Part shown: piece after piece, positions 21,540-34,145 of the stretch
Numbering within the stretch: position 1 is the first letter of the stretch
Layout of the letters: every line of letters begins with the position of its first letter
From: Halicephalobus mephisto
Lineage: Eukaryota > Nematoda > Chromadorea > Rhabditida > Panagrolaimidae
DNA: 64,000 bases
Direction of reading: 5' to 3'
Assembly: GCA_009193035.1 (NCBI GenBank)
Contig: SWDT01000004.1
Location: 603,888 to 667,887, forward strand
The notes under the pieces: generated by a model
What the model was told of the DNA's origin: nothing
The model's database searches: none
The model's input: only the letters and a program-made list of their open reading frames with translations
Made by a program: the position numbers and the translations under genes

Positions 21540-23305
21540 CTAATTTTCGAACCTTAAAAAAATTAAAAATTAAAATTCCATTTTCAAAAATGTTAAATTT
21601 ATTCGATTTTTTAAAATTTACCCTCAGGCGAAACTAGTACAAAATGTTTTTAAAAAATTGATTTTAAAACATTTTGAAGCTATTCGATTTCCTACTGTAA
21701 TTCCGACTTTTTAAAAGTTTTCCCTCAGGCGAAACTAATGTATAAAGTAAATTTTAATTTTTAATATTGAATTTACCCAATTTCTTACTGTAATTTTGAA
21801 TTTTTTAAAATTTTCTTTCAGGCAAAATTAATACATAAAGTAAATTTTAATTTTTAATGTTAAATTTATCCAATTTCTTACTGTAATTTTGAATTTTTAA
21901 AAGTTTTCCCTCAGGCAAAATTAATGTATAAAGTAAATTTTAATTTTTAATGTTAAATTTACCCAATTTCTTACTGTAATTTTGAATTTTTTAAAATTTT
22001 CTTTCAGGCAAAATTAATACATAAAGTAAATTTTAATTTTTAATGTTAAATTTATCCAATTTCCTACTGTAATTCCGATTTTTCGTAACATGTCCTGAGG
22101 GAAAATTAATATATAAATGAACTTATGGTTTTAAAGAATATTGGAGGTATTCAATTTCCTACTGTATGTCAAATTTTTTCTGCTTTGCTCCCGGGCAAGA
22201 TAGAAATGCAAAATAAAATTTTTAATTTTAATTTTTAATGTTAAATTTACTCAATTTCTTACTGTAATTTTAAATTTTTTAAAATTTTCCCTCAGGCAAA
22301 AATTAATGAATAAAATAAATTTAATTTTTAATGTTAAATTTATTAAAAATTTCCTACTGTAATTTTGAATTTTTTTAAATTTCCCCTCAGGCAAAAATTA
22401 ATGTATAAAATAAATTTTAATTTTTAATATTAAATTTATTAAAAATTTCCTACTGTAATTTTGAATTTTTTAAAATTTCCCCTCAGGCGAAATTAATACA
22501 TAAAATAATTTCGAATTTTTTTTGATAATTTTGAACCTATTTTATTTTTTACTTCCAAGTTAGATTTTTGATCCGTTAAGCTTTGTATATAATTAAGAAG
22601 TAATATTTAATAAATTTTTAATCGGTAAAACTGAACACACTCTATTCAAAAATTTTTTTAGACTCTTGAACTCAGACGAAATTTGTACTTTACAAAAAAT
22701 AATTTTCGTGTTTTTTTATAAAAATAGATTTTTGAATTATACATTTGACCTCAAACAATATAATTTTGATTTTTTTTATAAAAAATTTTTTGAATTAAAA
22801 AAAATTAAATTTAAAAAAAAAATTAATTTCTAAATTTCTTACTTAACTTTATTTTTAAATTTTTTATAAAAATTAAATTTTAAATTTAAAAAAAAGTTAA
22901 TTTTAAAATTTTTTATAAAAGTTAATTTTTATATTTTTTATTTAACTTCATTTCTAACTTTTTTTTAAAATTTTTTCTGGATTTTTAAATTTTTATAAAA
23001 GTTAATTTTTAAACTTTTTATTTAAATTTCTTCTGGATTTTTTAATTTTTTATAAAAGTTAATTTTTAAACTTTTTATTTAAATTTCTTCTGGATTTTTT
23101 AATTTTTTATAAAAGTTAATTTTTAAACTTTTTATTTAAATTTCTTCTGGATTTTTTAATTTTTTATAAAAGTTAATTTTTAAATTTGTTATTTAAATTT
23201 TTATAAAAACTTACTTTTTAAATTTAAAAAAAAGTTAATTTTTAAATTTTTTATTTAAATTTTTTTTCTGGATTTTTTAATTTTTATAAAAATTACTTTT
23301 ATAAA
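21540..23305. repeat. ~118-bp CCCTCAGGC tandem array and AT-rich upstream region of the NHR
   Basis: From 21650 to 22515 a unit of about 118 bp with TTTCCCTCAGGCAAAATTAAT, a TTTTAATTTTTAATGTTAAAT stretch and TTACTGTAATTTTGAAT is repeated about seven times. From 22960 to 23300 a 60-65 bp unit with AAATTTCTTCTGGATTTTTTA follows. This is the region upstream of the receptor start. No TATA box or clear promoter can be separated from the repeats. Confidence 0.65.
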
Positions 23306-23310
23306 AACTT

Positions 23311-23600
23311 ACTTTTTTAGTGTATTGCCTGAGGCAAGAGGGTTCCGGACACCTTGTGGAAAATTCGTTTATCTTTAAAATTGAAATAATTAAAATTTCG
23401 AAAATAAAAGACAACGCGATTAAAGAAGAATTTTCGGTAGAAAACAGATCTTTTTATCTTCGAAAAAATCCGTTTTTACGGCCCGCCCTCAGGCACGGAT
23501 TGTTTTCAGAAAAGTCTAATTGTTGCTTTTCAGATTTACCTGGCCGAAAACGTAGTCTTAACTCCGCCTTCCGTCAGATTCTGCGATGTCTTTGACGTCC
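23311..23600. other. Coding-like island, strand unresolved
   Basis: This block is richer in G/C than its surroundings. On the plus strand an acceptor TTTTCAG (ending 23532) opens a frame reading IYLAENVVLTPPSVRFCDVF, and the upstream frame from 23320 is open to 23595. On the minus strand a frame reading NLTEGGVKTTFSAR runs into a good donor (CAG/GTAAAT near 23540). Both could be exons. Neither joins a recognisable partner, and I assign no function. Confidence 0.3.
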
Positions 23601-25140
23601 GAAAAAAAAATAATTTTAAAATTAAAAAAAATTAAAAAATTAAAAATTAAAAATTTTTAAATTTAGAAAAAAAATAAATTTTTAAAATTTTTTGAATTTA
23701 AATTAAGTACAGTAATACAAGAGTTCAAAAAGTCAGGGATTAAATGCTCAAAAACTGTACTCGTTAATTAGTCAAGGCGCCTCGGGCTACAATTGCAGCC
23801 ATTACCGATTCCGCGACCAGCTGACTTCATAGTCGTTCAGTATGAGCAAAAATCAAAGAACTTTTTTTAAATTTTACCAATCTTTATTGTACTAATACAG
23901 GAAATAAAAAATAAATATTTACAAAAAATTGTCTCGACATAAAATTTCTTAGATTTTTCAAAAAAAAAAAAAATAAATTTTTAGTAAAATTAAAAAAAAT
24001 AAAAATAAATTTTTAGTAAAATTCAAAAAAACAAATTTTTAATAAAATTTAAAAAAATAAAAATAATTTTTAATAAAATTAAGAAAAATAAAAATTAATG
24101 TTTTATAAAATTTTAAAAAAATAAAAATTACTTTTTTTATAAAAATAGATTTTTAATAAAACTTAAAAAAATTAAAATTACTTTTTTTATAAAATTAAAA
24201 AAAAAAATAAAAATAAATGTTTTATAAAATTTTAAAAAAATTACTTTTTTTTATAAATTAAAAAAGTTTAAAAAATTAAAATTACTTTTTTTGATTTAAA
24301 AATAATTTTATTTAAAAAATTGTTTGGGAATGAATTTTTACAACTTTTCAGAAAAATTTGGAATTTTTAAAATTATTTTCTGACTTCAGAGTCATTGCTG
24401 CAAAAATTAAAATTGAATTTTGTTTATAAAATTACTTCAAAATAATTTCTCACTTTTCAGAAACTATAAAAACTCGGAATTTCGAAAATTACATTATTAT
24501 GAAAATCAAAAATAAATGTTAAAAAATATTTAAAATTTTTTAATTTTTTGGAAAATTTCAAAATTTCAAAATTTTTAGAAATTTCAAAAACCTCTACAGT
24601 AATCCCAAAAAGTCTCCAAGGATTACTGTAAAAAATCCAAAAATTTTCAAAAACTTATTTGATTTTAGAAAATTTTTAAAATTATACATATTTTTCAAAA
24701 ATTTTGATATTTTTGAAAATCTTCAAAATTCTAAATATTTCTGGAAATTTTTATAAAATCCTTAAAATATTCAGAAAATTTTAAATAATTAAATAAAATT
24801 GAAAAATTTTCAAAAATATATTTGATTTTTAAAGTTTTCTTAAAATTTAAATTTTTATAAAATTTCACATACTTTTCAAAAAATCATATTTTCGAAAATT
24901 TTTACTATTTCTATAAAATTGAAAATTTTCAAAAATACACTTAATTTTTAAAGTTTTCTTAAAATTTAAATTTTTATAAAATTTCACATATTTTTTAAAA
25001 AATCATATTTTTGGAAATTTCTAATATTTTAAATATTTTCATAAAATTCTCGAGAATTTCGAAACTGTTTAGAAAAACATATTTGAAAAAGTAAAAATGT
25101 TTATTTAAAAACTGACTTATTAGAAATTAAAAGGTCAAAA
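23601..25140. other. AT-rich spacer with one GC-richer island (23750-23860)
   Basis: Most of it is low-complexity A/T with loose repeats (23940-24310, and a unit of about 110-140 bp from 24700 to 25060). At 23765-23820 a compact GC-richer segment has complementary ends (GTCAAGG ... CCAGCTGAC) and reads CTCGGGCTACAATTGCAGCC in the middle. It could be a small RNA remnant or a regulatory element. No gene is supported. Confidence 0.4.
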
Positions 25141-25149
25141 GAACATATT

Positions 25150-25417
25150 CCGACATTTCTGTAGGACCATAATTGGCGTGTACATTTGGATTTTGCTGTT
25201 ATTTATCACTTACAAAATAATACAAATTACGGTAGGACATAAGCCAATGGAAAATCACAATTGTATTCGGAAAACTGAGCACTTCCTGTGTGATGCTCGA
25301 GGTATGACTACAAGTTTACATTCAAAAAATTTTCAAAGTAATTTTTCTTACACTATAAATTATACAGTAATCTCGTCAATGATCCCTAATGTGGCTAGGT
25401 TCAGAAGTACATTTTGA
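25150..25417 (+). CDS. Candidate fragment of a small membrane protein
   Basis: After an acceptor-like TTCTGTAG (ending about 25165), the frame reads TIIGVYIWILLLFITYKII, a good transmembrane segment. A Cys-containing stretch (HNCIRKTEHFLCDARG) and two N-glycosylation sequons (NFS, NYT) follow. The frame ends at TGA about 25417. Two donor-like sites (ACG/GTAGGA and GAG/GTATGA) lie inside it. The sequence looks coding but I do not recognise a family. It could be an exon of a lost or decayed receptor gene. Confidence 0.3.
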
Positions 25418-26615
25418 GGAACTTTGTAAATTTTATTCAAAACAGTCTTTGAAGTCATTTATATTTGATTTTAAAATTCTTGAAATGTGTATTCAGAATC
25501 TGTATTTCGTTTTTGTTCAGCGCTTTTCTGGAATGAGATAGTCGATGAAAATTACAAAGTTTTAACACACTAAATTTTAAATTTTCACGCTTTTTTGTTT
25601 TTTTTAAATAAACTAAATAATCACAATCAGCTCGAAATTTACACCTAACTGCAAAAATGAATTATTCAAATTTTTGTATGTAATATTCACACAAAAATAG
25701 GCACAAGGTACATGGTATATGGAGAAATTAAACTAAATATGATGTATTAGATAAATTATATTCAATTTACCGATATATTAAGTTGATATTAGTGTACTGT
25801 ATTTAACATATCGATGTATTAAATACAATATATCCGATACATTAGAGTCATTTTAATGTAACTTTTTCGTATTTAGGAAAAGAATGTATCAAAAACAAAA
25901 CCTTAACACCAAAGAGGATTCCGTTCTTTGGAGTTGAGGGATTTTATACTTTTTTCTCCAATTATCTCACTCCAGAAGAATATTCAGAAGAAACAGACGA
26001 CAGATTCTGAATGTATATTCTAAGCACTTTAAAATGATATATAACTCGTTTCAAAAGACCACCTCGAGAAAATGTACTTTTCTTGTTAGTAAAAAAAATC
26101 TGACGAAAAGATTACCTTCCCTACGATTACTCAGAGATTAAGTAGAGATTTAATTTTTACTCACATCGGAATTAAAAACAATAAAATTTTACTCATCTAT
26201 TTTACCGTTCTCAGATAAACATCGAGAATTAGACTTATCCCAAGTGGATATTTGATTTATTTTTAATTTCGAAAAAGAACAAAGGTCAAAAATCTCGTTC
26301 TTTGACTTTCCAATTTTGTTGTTACAATATACATCGAAAATAGTCCTTTTTAGAATCATTAGCTTTAATCTGAGAATGATGAAAATAACTTAAGCTGAGA
26401 AAAACGTTCAAAAGTTACTTATACTGTACTAGAATATTATTGGAAAATTTTCACAAATAGGCCTCAAAGTCGAAGAAATTAAAAAAGTTCATGTTTTTTC
26501 CTGTTTTATTAATCATTGAAAAACGACCAAATTTGTTCAACTGTTTAGAATGACTAATCCCGGATTGGACCGGAACATTCAAGAAGAAAGTCATTTCGTA
26601 ACTAGGCATTAAAGT
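25418..26615. other. Unique-looking AT-rich spacer
   Basis: I see no gene. 25700-25870 contains self-complementary runs such as ATGTATTAGATAAATTAT and ATATCGATGTATTAAATAC. A related stretch (ATTGATGTATTAAGTGTGAT) appears near 61680, suggesting a small dispersed repeat. Confidence 0.4.
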
Positions 26616-26619
26616 CGTA

Positions 26620-27180
26620 AAGAAATTGTAGGGAACTTTACGTGTTTTTGTCCCGTCTTGATAATTGTCAGAAAAACATTGAATTTACTTATTCAGAGTG
26701 GCTAATATATACTGTATTACACAGAAATTATAACTTCCTGGTGGGATTCCATAGAAAATTGTAACTTTTGTTAAATTGTCTAATTTTATAATGAAAATTA
26801 TAAAAACTGTTTATGTTTTTGTCCCGTCTTGATAATCGTCAGAAAAACACTGAATTTACTTATTTATAATGGCTAATATATACTGTATTACACAGAAATT
26901 ATAACTTCCTGGTGGAATTCCATAGAAAATTGTAACCTTTGTTAAATCATCTAATTTTATAATGAAAATTATAAAAACTGTTTATGTTTTTGTCCCGTCT
27001 TGATAATTGTCAGAAAAACATTGAATTTACTTATTCAGAGTGGTTAATATATACTGTATTACACAGATATCATAACTTCCTGGTGGAATTTCGTCATAAA
27101 AGAAGTATAACCTTTATTGAGTGTTCTAATTTTACAATGAATTTTATTTTCAATGAAAATTGTAACAGTTGTACTATAGT
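26620..27180. repeat. ~180-bp tandem repeat, three copies
   Basis: The units begin near 26640, 26815 and 26985 with TTTTTGTCCCGTCTTGATAA. They continue through GAATTTACTTATTCAGAGTG and ATATACTGTATTACACAGA to ATAACTTCCTGGTGG. The open frame at 26984-27223 lies across the last copy and is not convincing as a gene. Confidence 0.8.
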
Positions 27181-28002
27181 CTTCGTTAGACTTGACAACT
27201 GTAATGAAAATCACATGAAATAATGATGCTTGAATTTGTTACTAGCGCAGAAACTACAGCTTTTTATACGTACAATGCTTTCGAAAAAATGACTTAATAG
27301 TCAAAAACTAAGGCCATAAAGACGCCGTAGGGGACTTTACATCTTTTTGCACCATGTCACTAGTCGTTGCAAAGTATTATTATTTAATGAAATGTCGAAA
27401 ATGACTAATCTATACTACATCAGACTATTTTGAAGTGCTGACTTTGTAAATAGGTATAAACGTAATGAAAACATAAAACAACTTTGTATTTTTGTGATCT
27501 ATGGCACTATATACTGAAACGCACCCACGGCCTGGGGGAATATTTTGAGTACCTAAAGTATCTATATCGAAATATTCTGAAGTCATGACTTCGTAATTAA
27601 ATAATAAAATCATAGATTGTAGAGAATTTTGTGTTTTCCGTTGTTAATTGATAAAAAGCGCCAAAGTTACGAAATATCCAAGGTAACTAGCCTATACGAC
27701 TTCAAAATATTTTCAAGTAGTAACTTTGTGACTAAATACTACAATCGCAGAGATATTGTAGGAGGTGTTGTTATTCTGGATTAGCAGTTGAACATCATCC
27801 ATACTTAGCGCAATATCCAAAACAAGTAACTTATACTGTATCAAAGTAGTGATTCCGTAACTAAGTACCAAATTCATAAAAAAAGTATAAAGAATTTTGT
27901 CTTTGATTACTGGTAGTCAAAAACAATCCAGACTTGGCGAGATGTCCGGAATGATCAGTGCCTACTATGTTAGGACTCGCAAAACGGTGCTTTCCTAGCT
28001 AG
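27181..28002. other. Spacer with diverged copies of a satellite-like unit
   Basis: Loose echoes of GACTAATCTATACTACATCAG and TTTGTGTTTTTGTTCTGTGTTACTGG-like text recur about every 170-180 bp here and again from 28480 to 30600. They look like a very old, decayed tandem array. No gene is seen. Confidence 0.4.
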
Positions 28003-28475
28003 ATACAGTAGAACTCGGATATAAGATAGCCCCGATATAACATATCACTTGTTATACCATACGGTGGAAGTGGGTGACTTCAGTTAGTCTGCCTTCAAAT
28101 TTACCCTCGCTATAATACAGTAGAACTTGGATATAAGATATCTGTTTGGGACCAGCCAAAGCGTATCTTATCACAAAGGGTATACAATAGAACTTGGATA
28201 TAAGATATCTCTTATAAGATATCCCTTGTTATAGCATACTGTCTGAGTGAGTTTAGTTAGTCTGTCTTCAAATTTACCCCATTATAATACAGTAGAACTT
28301 GGATATAAGATACCTTCTATAAAATATCTCTTATTATAGCATACTGTCTGAGTGAGTGACTTCAGTTAGTCTGCCTTCAAATTTACCCCGCTATAATATA
28401 TCCTTTCTTATAACATACGCTTTGGCCGGTCCCAACGGGGTATCTTATGTCCAAGTTCTACTGTATTAAAATCAT
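28003..28475. mobile_element. Pogo/Tigger-like MITE cluster, second locus
   Basis: This is the same family as 10105-10735. End sequences ACAGTAGAACTTGGATATAAG (28116, 28295) and close variants (28005, 28184) face CTTATGTCCAAGTTCTACTGTA at 28452-28472. Internal GAGTGAGTGACTTCAGTTAG and CTTTGGCCGGTCCCAACGGG match the first locus. There is no transposase. Confidence 0.7.
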
Positions 28476-28789
28476 AAAAAATATTATTGAAAACTTTATG
28501 CATTGTTGTTCTCTGTCACTGGTTATTGAACACCACACTCAGTGAAATGTTCAAAACAACCAACTTATACTGTACCAGAAGTTTCTAATGACTTCGTAAT
28601 TAAACGTCAAGGCCGTAGAAAATTTGTAGGGAATTTTACGTACTTTTGTTCTACGTTACTGGTAGTTAAAAGACACTTAAGTTTGTACAGTTGTTCAGCA
28701 TGACTAATCTCAGATGGAACCGGAAAAATTCAAAAAACAGCTTTGTAAATGGATTTTAAAATTACAGCAATTATAGGGAACTTCACATG

Positions 28790-29466
28790 TCTACACAAAA
28801 AAACGTAACTTTTGGTACAGTAACATATCCAAATCGTCACTATTACATTTTAATTTCCGTCACAAAAGTCAAATATTCATGAAAAATGTGACGATTATTA
28901 CATTTCGTAATTGCTAAAAAAACCAAAAATTATGTTCTTGGTGTATTGGAGCTATTTTGGATAGTGATTTTGACAGGTCCAATAAATTTTAAATAGTGAC
29001 TAGAAAGCCCTGATTTCAGTTAGAAATAAACACTATCCAAAGTCTATACACATAAAAAGCGTAACTTTTGGTCCAGTAACAAATGTAAATCATCAGTATT
29101 TCGTTACCTTTTCATCACAAAAGTCAAATATTTTTAAAAATATCACATTTTTGTTACATTTCGCAATTGCTATGGGATCAAAAATTATGTTCTTGGTGTA
29201 TTGGAGCTGTTTTCGGATAGTGATTTTGACAGGTCCAATAAATTTCGGATAGTGACTAGAAAGCCCTGATTTAAATTAGAAATAAACACTATCCAAAATC
29301 TCTACATACAAAAATTGTAACTTTTGGTCAAATAATAAATAATAATCGTCACTATTTCGTTACAATTTCCGTCACAAATGCAAAATATTTATAAAAATGT
29401 AACAATTGTGTCATATTTTTGTTCCATTTCGCAATTGTTAATGAACCAAAAGTTACGCTTTTTTTT
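28790..29466. mobile_element. Palindromic MITE (CGTAACTTTTGGT family), copy 1
   Basis: The ends are ACACAAAAAAACGTAACTTTT at 28793 and its complement ACCAAAAGTTACGCTTTTTT at 29445-29465. Inside are two inverted sub-blocks with GTGATTTTGACAGGTCCAATA and TAGTGACTAGAAAGCCCTGA, and a GTGACGATTATTACATTTCG motif near each end. There is no coding sequence. Other copies are at 32299, 54791, 62754 and 63511. Confidence 0.75.
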
Positions 29467-32298
29467 ATATTATTAATTGCCGGAAAGTAATTGAGTCTGC
29501 TGAACTTTCGAAAACGAATAATCTGCGTCACACCGGAATATTCGAAAAAAATTAAACAAATACCAAAGTCACGAAAAAATTATGAAAAATTTAACATTGT
29601 TCTTTATTAATTACTGAACGAAATTACGCTTATTAAAATATTGAAAATGTCACTTTTTACTGTACTATGATACTACAACAAAAAAGCATTTAATAATTAA
29701 AAACCAAAATCCTAAGGATATTAAAAGGAAGCTTCACAGAGGATTTTTTATATTATCAATTATAAAATAATTAATTTTTGTGAATTGTCCAGATTGGACT
29801 CAATGATCTAAATTAATGACTTTTTCGACAACAAAATCCAAAAGAGATTTCAAGAAGCTCCGTTGGGATTTTTCCGGTGTTACTAATTGTGAGAAACCAA
29901 ACGAGTTTAGTTAACCGTTCAGAATGACTAATCGGGATTTAACGAGACCATTCTGAGGGAAATTTCGTTAATAAATGCAAAATTGTAATGACGTTGTAAA
30001 GAACGTTCTGTACTTTCGTTCTCTATGATTAATAATTGGAAAATAAACGAACTTGACGAAATATACAGAATGATTAACCTGTACTATGTCAGGAAACACT
30101 GAAGAAGTGACTTAATAACTAAGCATAAAAGTCATCAAGATGTTGTAAGAAATTTTACGTTTCTGATCTATGTTACCGATTGTTGAAAAATGTCCAAATT
30201 TAGTAAAATACACAGCATGACTAATCTCTATTATATCGTAATGCTCTAAAGTGATAACTTCGTAATTAATCGTACAATTACCAAAGATATCCCAGAAAAT
30301 TTCATGTATTTTTTACATACGATATATCTGTTGAAAAATGTCCAAACTTAAAAAAATATTCAAAAGTACCAGCCTATATTCTGTTGGAATATCCCGAAAT
30401 TATCAATTCATACCTAGATACAAAAAGCATAAAAATAATGTAAACGATTTTATATGATTTTGATGTGTGGTGTTAGTTATTGAACACCATCAATAAATAT
30501 CCGAAATATCCGGAATGATTAATCCATGCTATACAGAAACTTCCTAAAGTAACTACTTCATAACTGGATAACAAAAGCTTAAGAAACTGGAGTACATTTG
30601 TCATATTTTCGTTTGCGTTACTAATCTTGTCTTTTAATTAATGATGTGGTTTTATTAACACACGGAGATTCAGTTGTAACGAACGTAGTGCATTGTAGAT
30701 TTCGGGACTTTGAATCGAACGGCCTATATCTCTTCAGGATTCAGCTAGCTTTGAAATATAAAACTTGAATCGAACGTTTTGTTGAAATTCGGTTCGAAAA
30801 ATGATCATAACTCAACTAATAAGAAGTGAAAAAATATATTAATATGGCTTTCATAAATCCCATGTAAGTCTCTGTCAAATGCTATGTGAATCATGTTCTT
30901 CGGTCATTTCTAAGAAAGACAGGGCAGAATAGGTAGCCATATAACCCCCAACATCGTTCGTGTTAAAAAATATTTTTCCACGATGATATTTAAGGACTGG
31001 GTTCTTGGTATATTATTAAATAATATTAATTGCACAACTTTACGATATTAAATTGATATCTTTCTTATTTAGTTTTCGAAGAAAAGTTATTAAATAAATT
31101 TAAAAATTTATTTGGTATTTTTAAACATAAATACACTCATTTTCTTAGTTTTTTGCTGATTTTTGTAAAATTTAAAAGATCTAATTATTTTTTAAATAGG
31201 TTTACATATAATTGACAACGAAAAAATTAAGAAATATCAAAAATCCAATTTTCGACAAAACTGAAAAAACACAAGGTAAATTTTAAAGTCTCAAAATGGA
31301 CCAATCATCATGAAAGTTCATCAATATAAACTAAAAATAATTCCAAAATGAAAAATAAATAAAATAAATAAAATTAAACGTTAAATTCGAAAAAATGAAA
31401 ATTATCAATTCAGAAAAATCTGCAATCCACATATAATTTCCTTAATTTTTATATTTTCCTTTCGTAATTGTGGTAGATTTTTTAAAATTATTAAAAAAAA
31501 TAAAAAACAAAAGAAATATGGTTTTTTTGAGCCATTTTGCATTGCACTTTTTGAAATTTTTGAAGAAAATTTTTCTTTCAAAAGTAAATGCAGAATTTAA
31601 TCTCTTAACGTAGAATTATGCAACTAAGATTACTCCAAAATATAAACTATATTTAGTTCTTTAACTTCCAAGATCTGAGAAAGAAGCTTAATGTGAACGA
31701 AGTTGAGGTACGTGATCCAAAGTACTGTAATTTAATCCCGGATGGATGAAATTGAGCCGTTCATAGCCGAAAAGTAATGAACAATTTACTTATTAAAATA
31801 AATAAAATATAATTTCTCCAAGTCTTTTATGAATTAAGTTATGCTCACTATTTGGACCCTATATTAAAAAAATTTTCAAAGTAATTTTTCATATTCCGAA
31901 TCTAATTGAATCCTGGAATGTTATATGTCATTCGATTCGCCATTTGAAAATCTACATTCTGCCACATTTGCTACAGCCGAGTCTCCGGGCGTTAAGGCAC
32001 TGGCTCGTCGAAACCCTACTTTCCCCTTTCCGAAACCAACGATGGATGACTAACTGAGAAAACACTGTCGTTGGAAGTACTACGTCCTGGGGAATATAAT
32101 AGATCGTCGGATGAAGATCATTTAAAAAGACAAACAATATTATAGAAGCCATAGATTCCGGATTTATGACGATGTATGGATTACAAGACGCTTTTCTCAT
32201 CCTCTGAGGTCAAGTGGCCAATAGTGATTAATTCAATCGCAGAGCTACCGATGACTGAATGAATTAATTAAACAAACATCTCGAGAACAACAAGTCAC
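29467..32298. other. 2.8-kb spacer without a supported gene
   Basis: 29470-30640 continues the decayed unit of about 175 bp with GACTAATC and GTTAC motifs. 30640-31940 is unique-looking A/T-rich DNA. 31950-32215 is GC-richer. On the minus strand it is open for 82 codons, but on the plus strand it holds a tRNA-Ser/Leu-like fragment (CCGAGT...GTTAAGGCACTGG, about 31977-32010) interrupted by an 8-base insertion. The tRNA arms cannot be completed, so I call no tRNA. Confidence 0.4.
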
Positions 32299-32898
32299 TA
32301 CACAAAAAAGCGTAACTTTTGGCACAATAAAAAATGTAAATCATCAGTATTTCGTTACTTTTTTATCACAAAAGTCAAATATTCATGGAAAATGTGACGA
32401 TTATTACATTTCGTAATTGCTAAAAAAACCAAGAATTATGTTCTTGGTGTATTGGAGCTGTTTCGGATAGTGATTTTGACAGGTCCAATAAATTTTAAAT
32501 AGTGACTAGAAAGGCCTTATTTGAGTTAGAAATAGACACTATCCAAAATCTCTACACACAAAAATTGTAACTTTTGGTCAAATAATAAATAATAATCATC
32601 ACTATTTCGTTACAATTTCCGTCACAAATGCAAAATATTTATAAAAATGTGACGATTGTTACATTTTGCAATTGTTACGAGATCAAAAATTGTTTTTTTT
32701 GTGTATTGGAGCTGTTTTCGGATAGTGATTTTGACAGCTCCAATAAATTTTGAATAGTGACTAGAAAACCCTGATTTGAACTAGAAATAAACACTATCCA
32801 AAATTTCTACATAAAAAAATGTAACTTTTGGTCCAATAATAAATAATAATCGTCACATTTCGCAATTGTTGCTGAACCTAAAATTACGCTTTTTTGTG
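32299..32898. mobile_element. Palindromic MITE (CGTAACTTTTGGT family), copy 2
   Basis: The left end is CACAAAAAAGCGTAACTTTTGG at 32301 and the right end AAATTACGCTTTTTTGTG at 32881-32898. The same internal blocks as copy 1 are present (GATAGTGATTTTGACAG, TAGTGACTAGAAA). The terminal bases are slightly eroded on the right (CCTAAAATTACG). Confidence 0.7.
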
Positions 32899-33334
32899 CG
32901 TACTTTAGCTTCGTCAATACCGTAGTTTTTTCGGATAGCCGGAGGGAATTTCGAAATGTACTGTCGAAAATCAAAATTTCGAAATTTTATAAATTTGCTT
33001 TTACATTTATGATCGAAAATTAATTTTTTTATTCAAAAAGTTGTTTAAAAATAAATCGATATCGGAACAGAAATCCGGCTTATCCCATAAAAGGACATCC
33101 TCTGGATTTTGATTATCTTTTAAAAAATATTTTGAAATTAATTTTTCGTACATGGAAAATTATTTTAATAGGTGTTAAAAATAATTCCAAAACTTTCTAC
33201 AGTATACTCCAAAATAATTTTTTTTAAATATTTTATAAAAAATTTTAATTTTATTTTGTGTGAATTCTGGTCAATTTACAGTATTAATAAAAATAATTTA
33301 AAATAATTTAAAATTACAAAAATTAGAAATCAAT
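32899..33334. other. AT-rich spacer
   Basis: No gene, repeat unit or regulatory site can be made out. Confidence 0.4.
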
Positions 33335-34145
33335 TTTGAACGGAATTGTCTCAACACGGATTTACAGAATCCTAGGTTTAAGGTGGTTTTAGAAGCTTGT
33401 ACTGGATTCTGGAATGTTCAAAAAATTTCAGAAGTTCCTACGAGGTTTTCAAAAGTTTCAGAATCTTCCATCAGATTCCAGAAGTTCCTATGAAGTTCTA
33501 AAATATTTCGAAAATCTACGAATTTTTAATAACTTCTATGATAACTTTGAGAATATTCCACCAAATTTCAGAAGTTTATGAAGTTCTTTATATCTTTATA
33601 GAATTCTGAAAAGTTTCGAAAATCTACGAAATTTTAATAACTTCTATGACAACTTTCAGAATCCTCCACCAGATTCCAGAGGTTTATGAAGTTCTTTATA
33701 TCTTTAGAATTCTGAAAAGTTTCGAAAATTTATGAAATTTTAATAACTTCTATGATAACTTTCAGAATATTCCACCAAATTTTAGAAGTTCCTATAATGT
33801 TTCGAAAAATTATGAAATTTTAATAACTTCTATGATAACTTTGAAAATATTCCACCAAATTCTAGAAATTTCTATAATGTTCTTTACATCTTTATAGAAT
33901 TCTGAAAAGTTCCGAAAATCTACGAAATTTTAATAACTTCTATGATAACTTTGAAAATATTCCACCAAATTTCAGAAGTTCCTATAAAGTTCTGAAAAGT
34001 TCCGAAAATCTACGAAATTTTAATAACTTCTATGATAACTTTCAGAATCCTCCACCAAATTCCAGAAGTTCCCATAATGTTCCGAAACGCTTCGAAAAAT
34101 TTTCAGAAACTTTTCAAAAATCTTTCATCCGATTCTGAAAGATTA
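33335..34145. repeat. ~100-bp tandem array with ATTCCACCAAATT units
   Basis: About seven copies of a 95-130 bp unit carry TAATAACTTCTATGATAACTT, then TTCCACCAAATTCCAGAAGT and GTTCCGAAAATCTACGAA. No open frame of note. Confidence 0.75.

Noticed and set aside
31950..32210. tRNA-Ser/Leu suspected from CCGAGT...GTTAAGGC
   Set aside because: An 8-base insertion breaks the D-loop, and no T-arm or acceptor stem can be found downstream.
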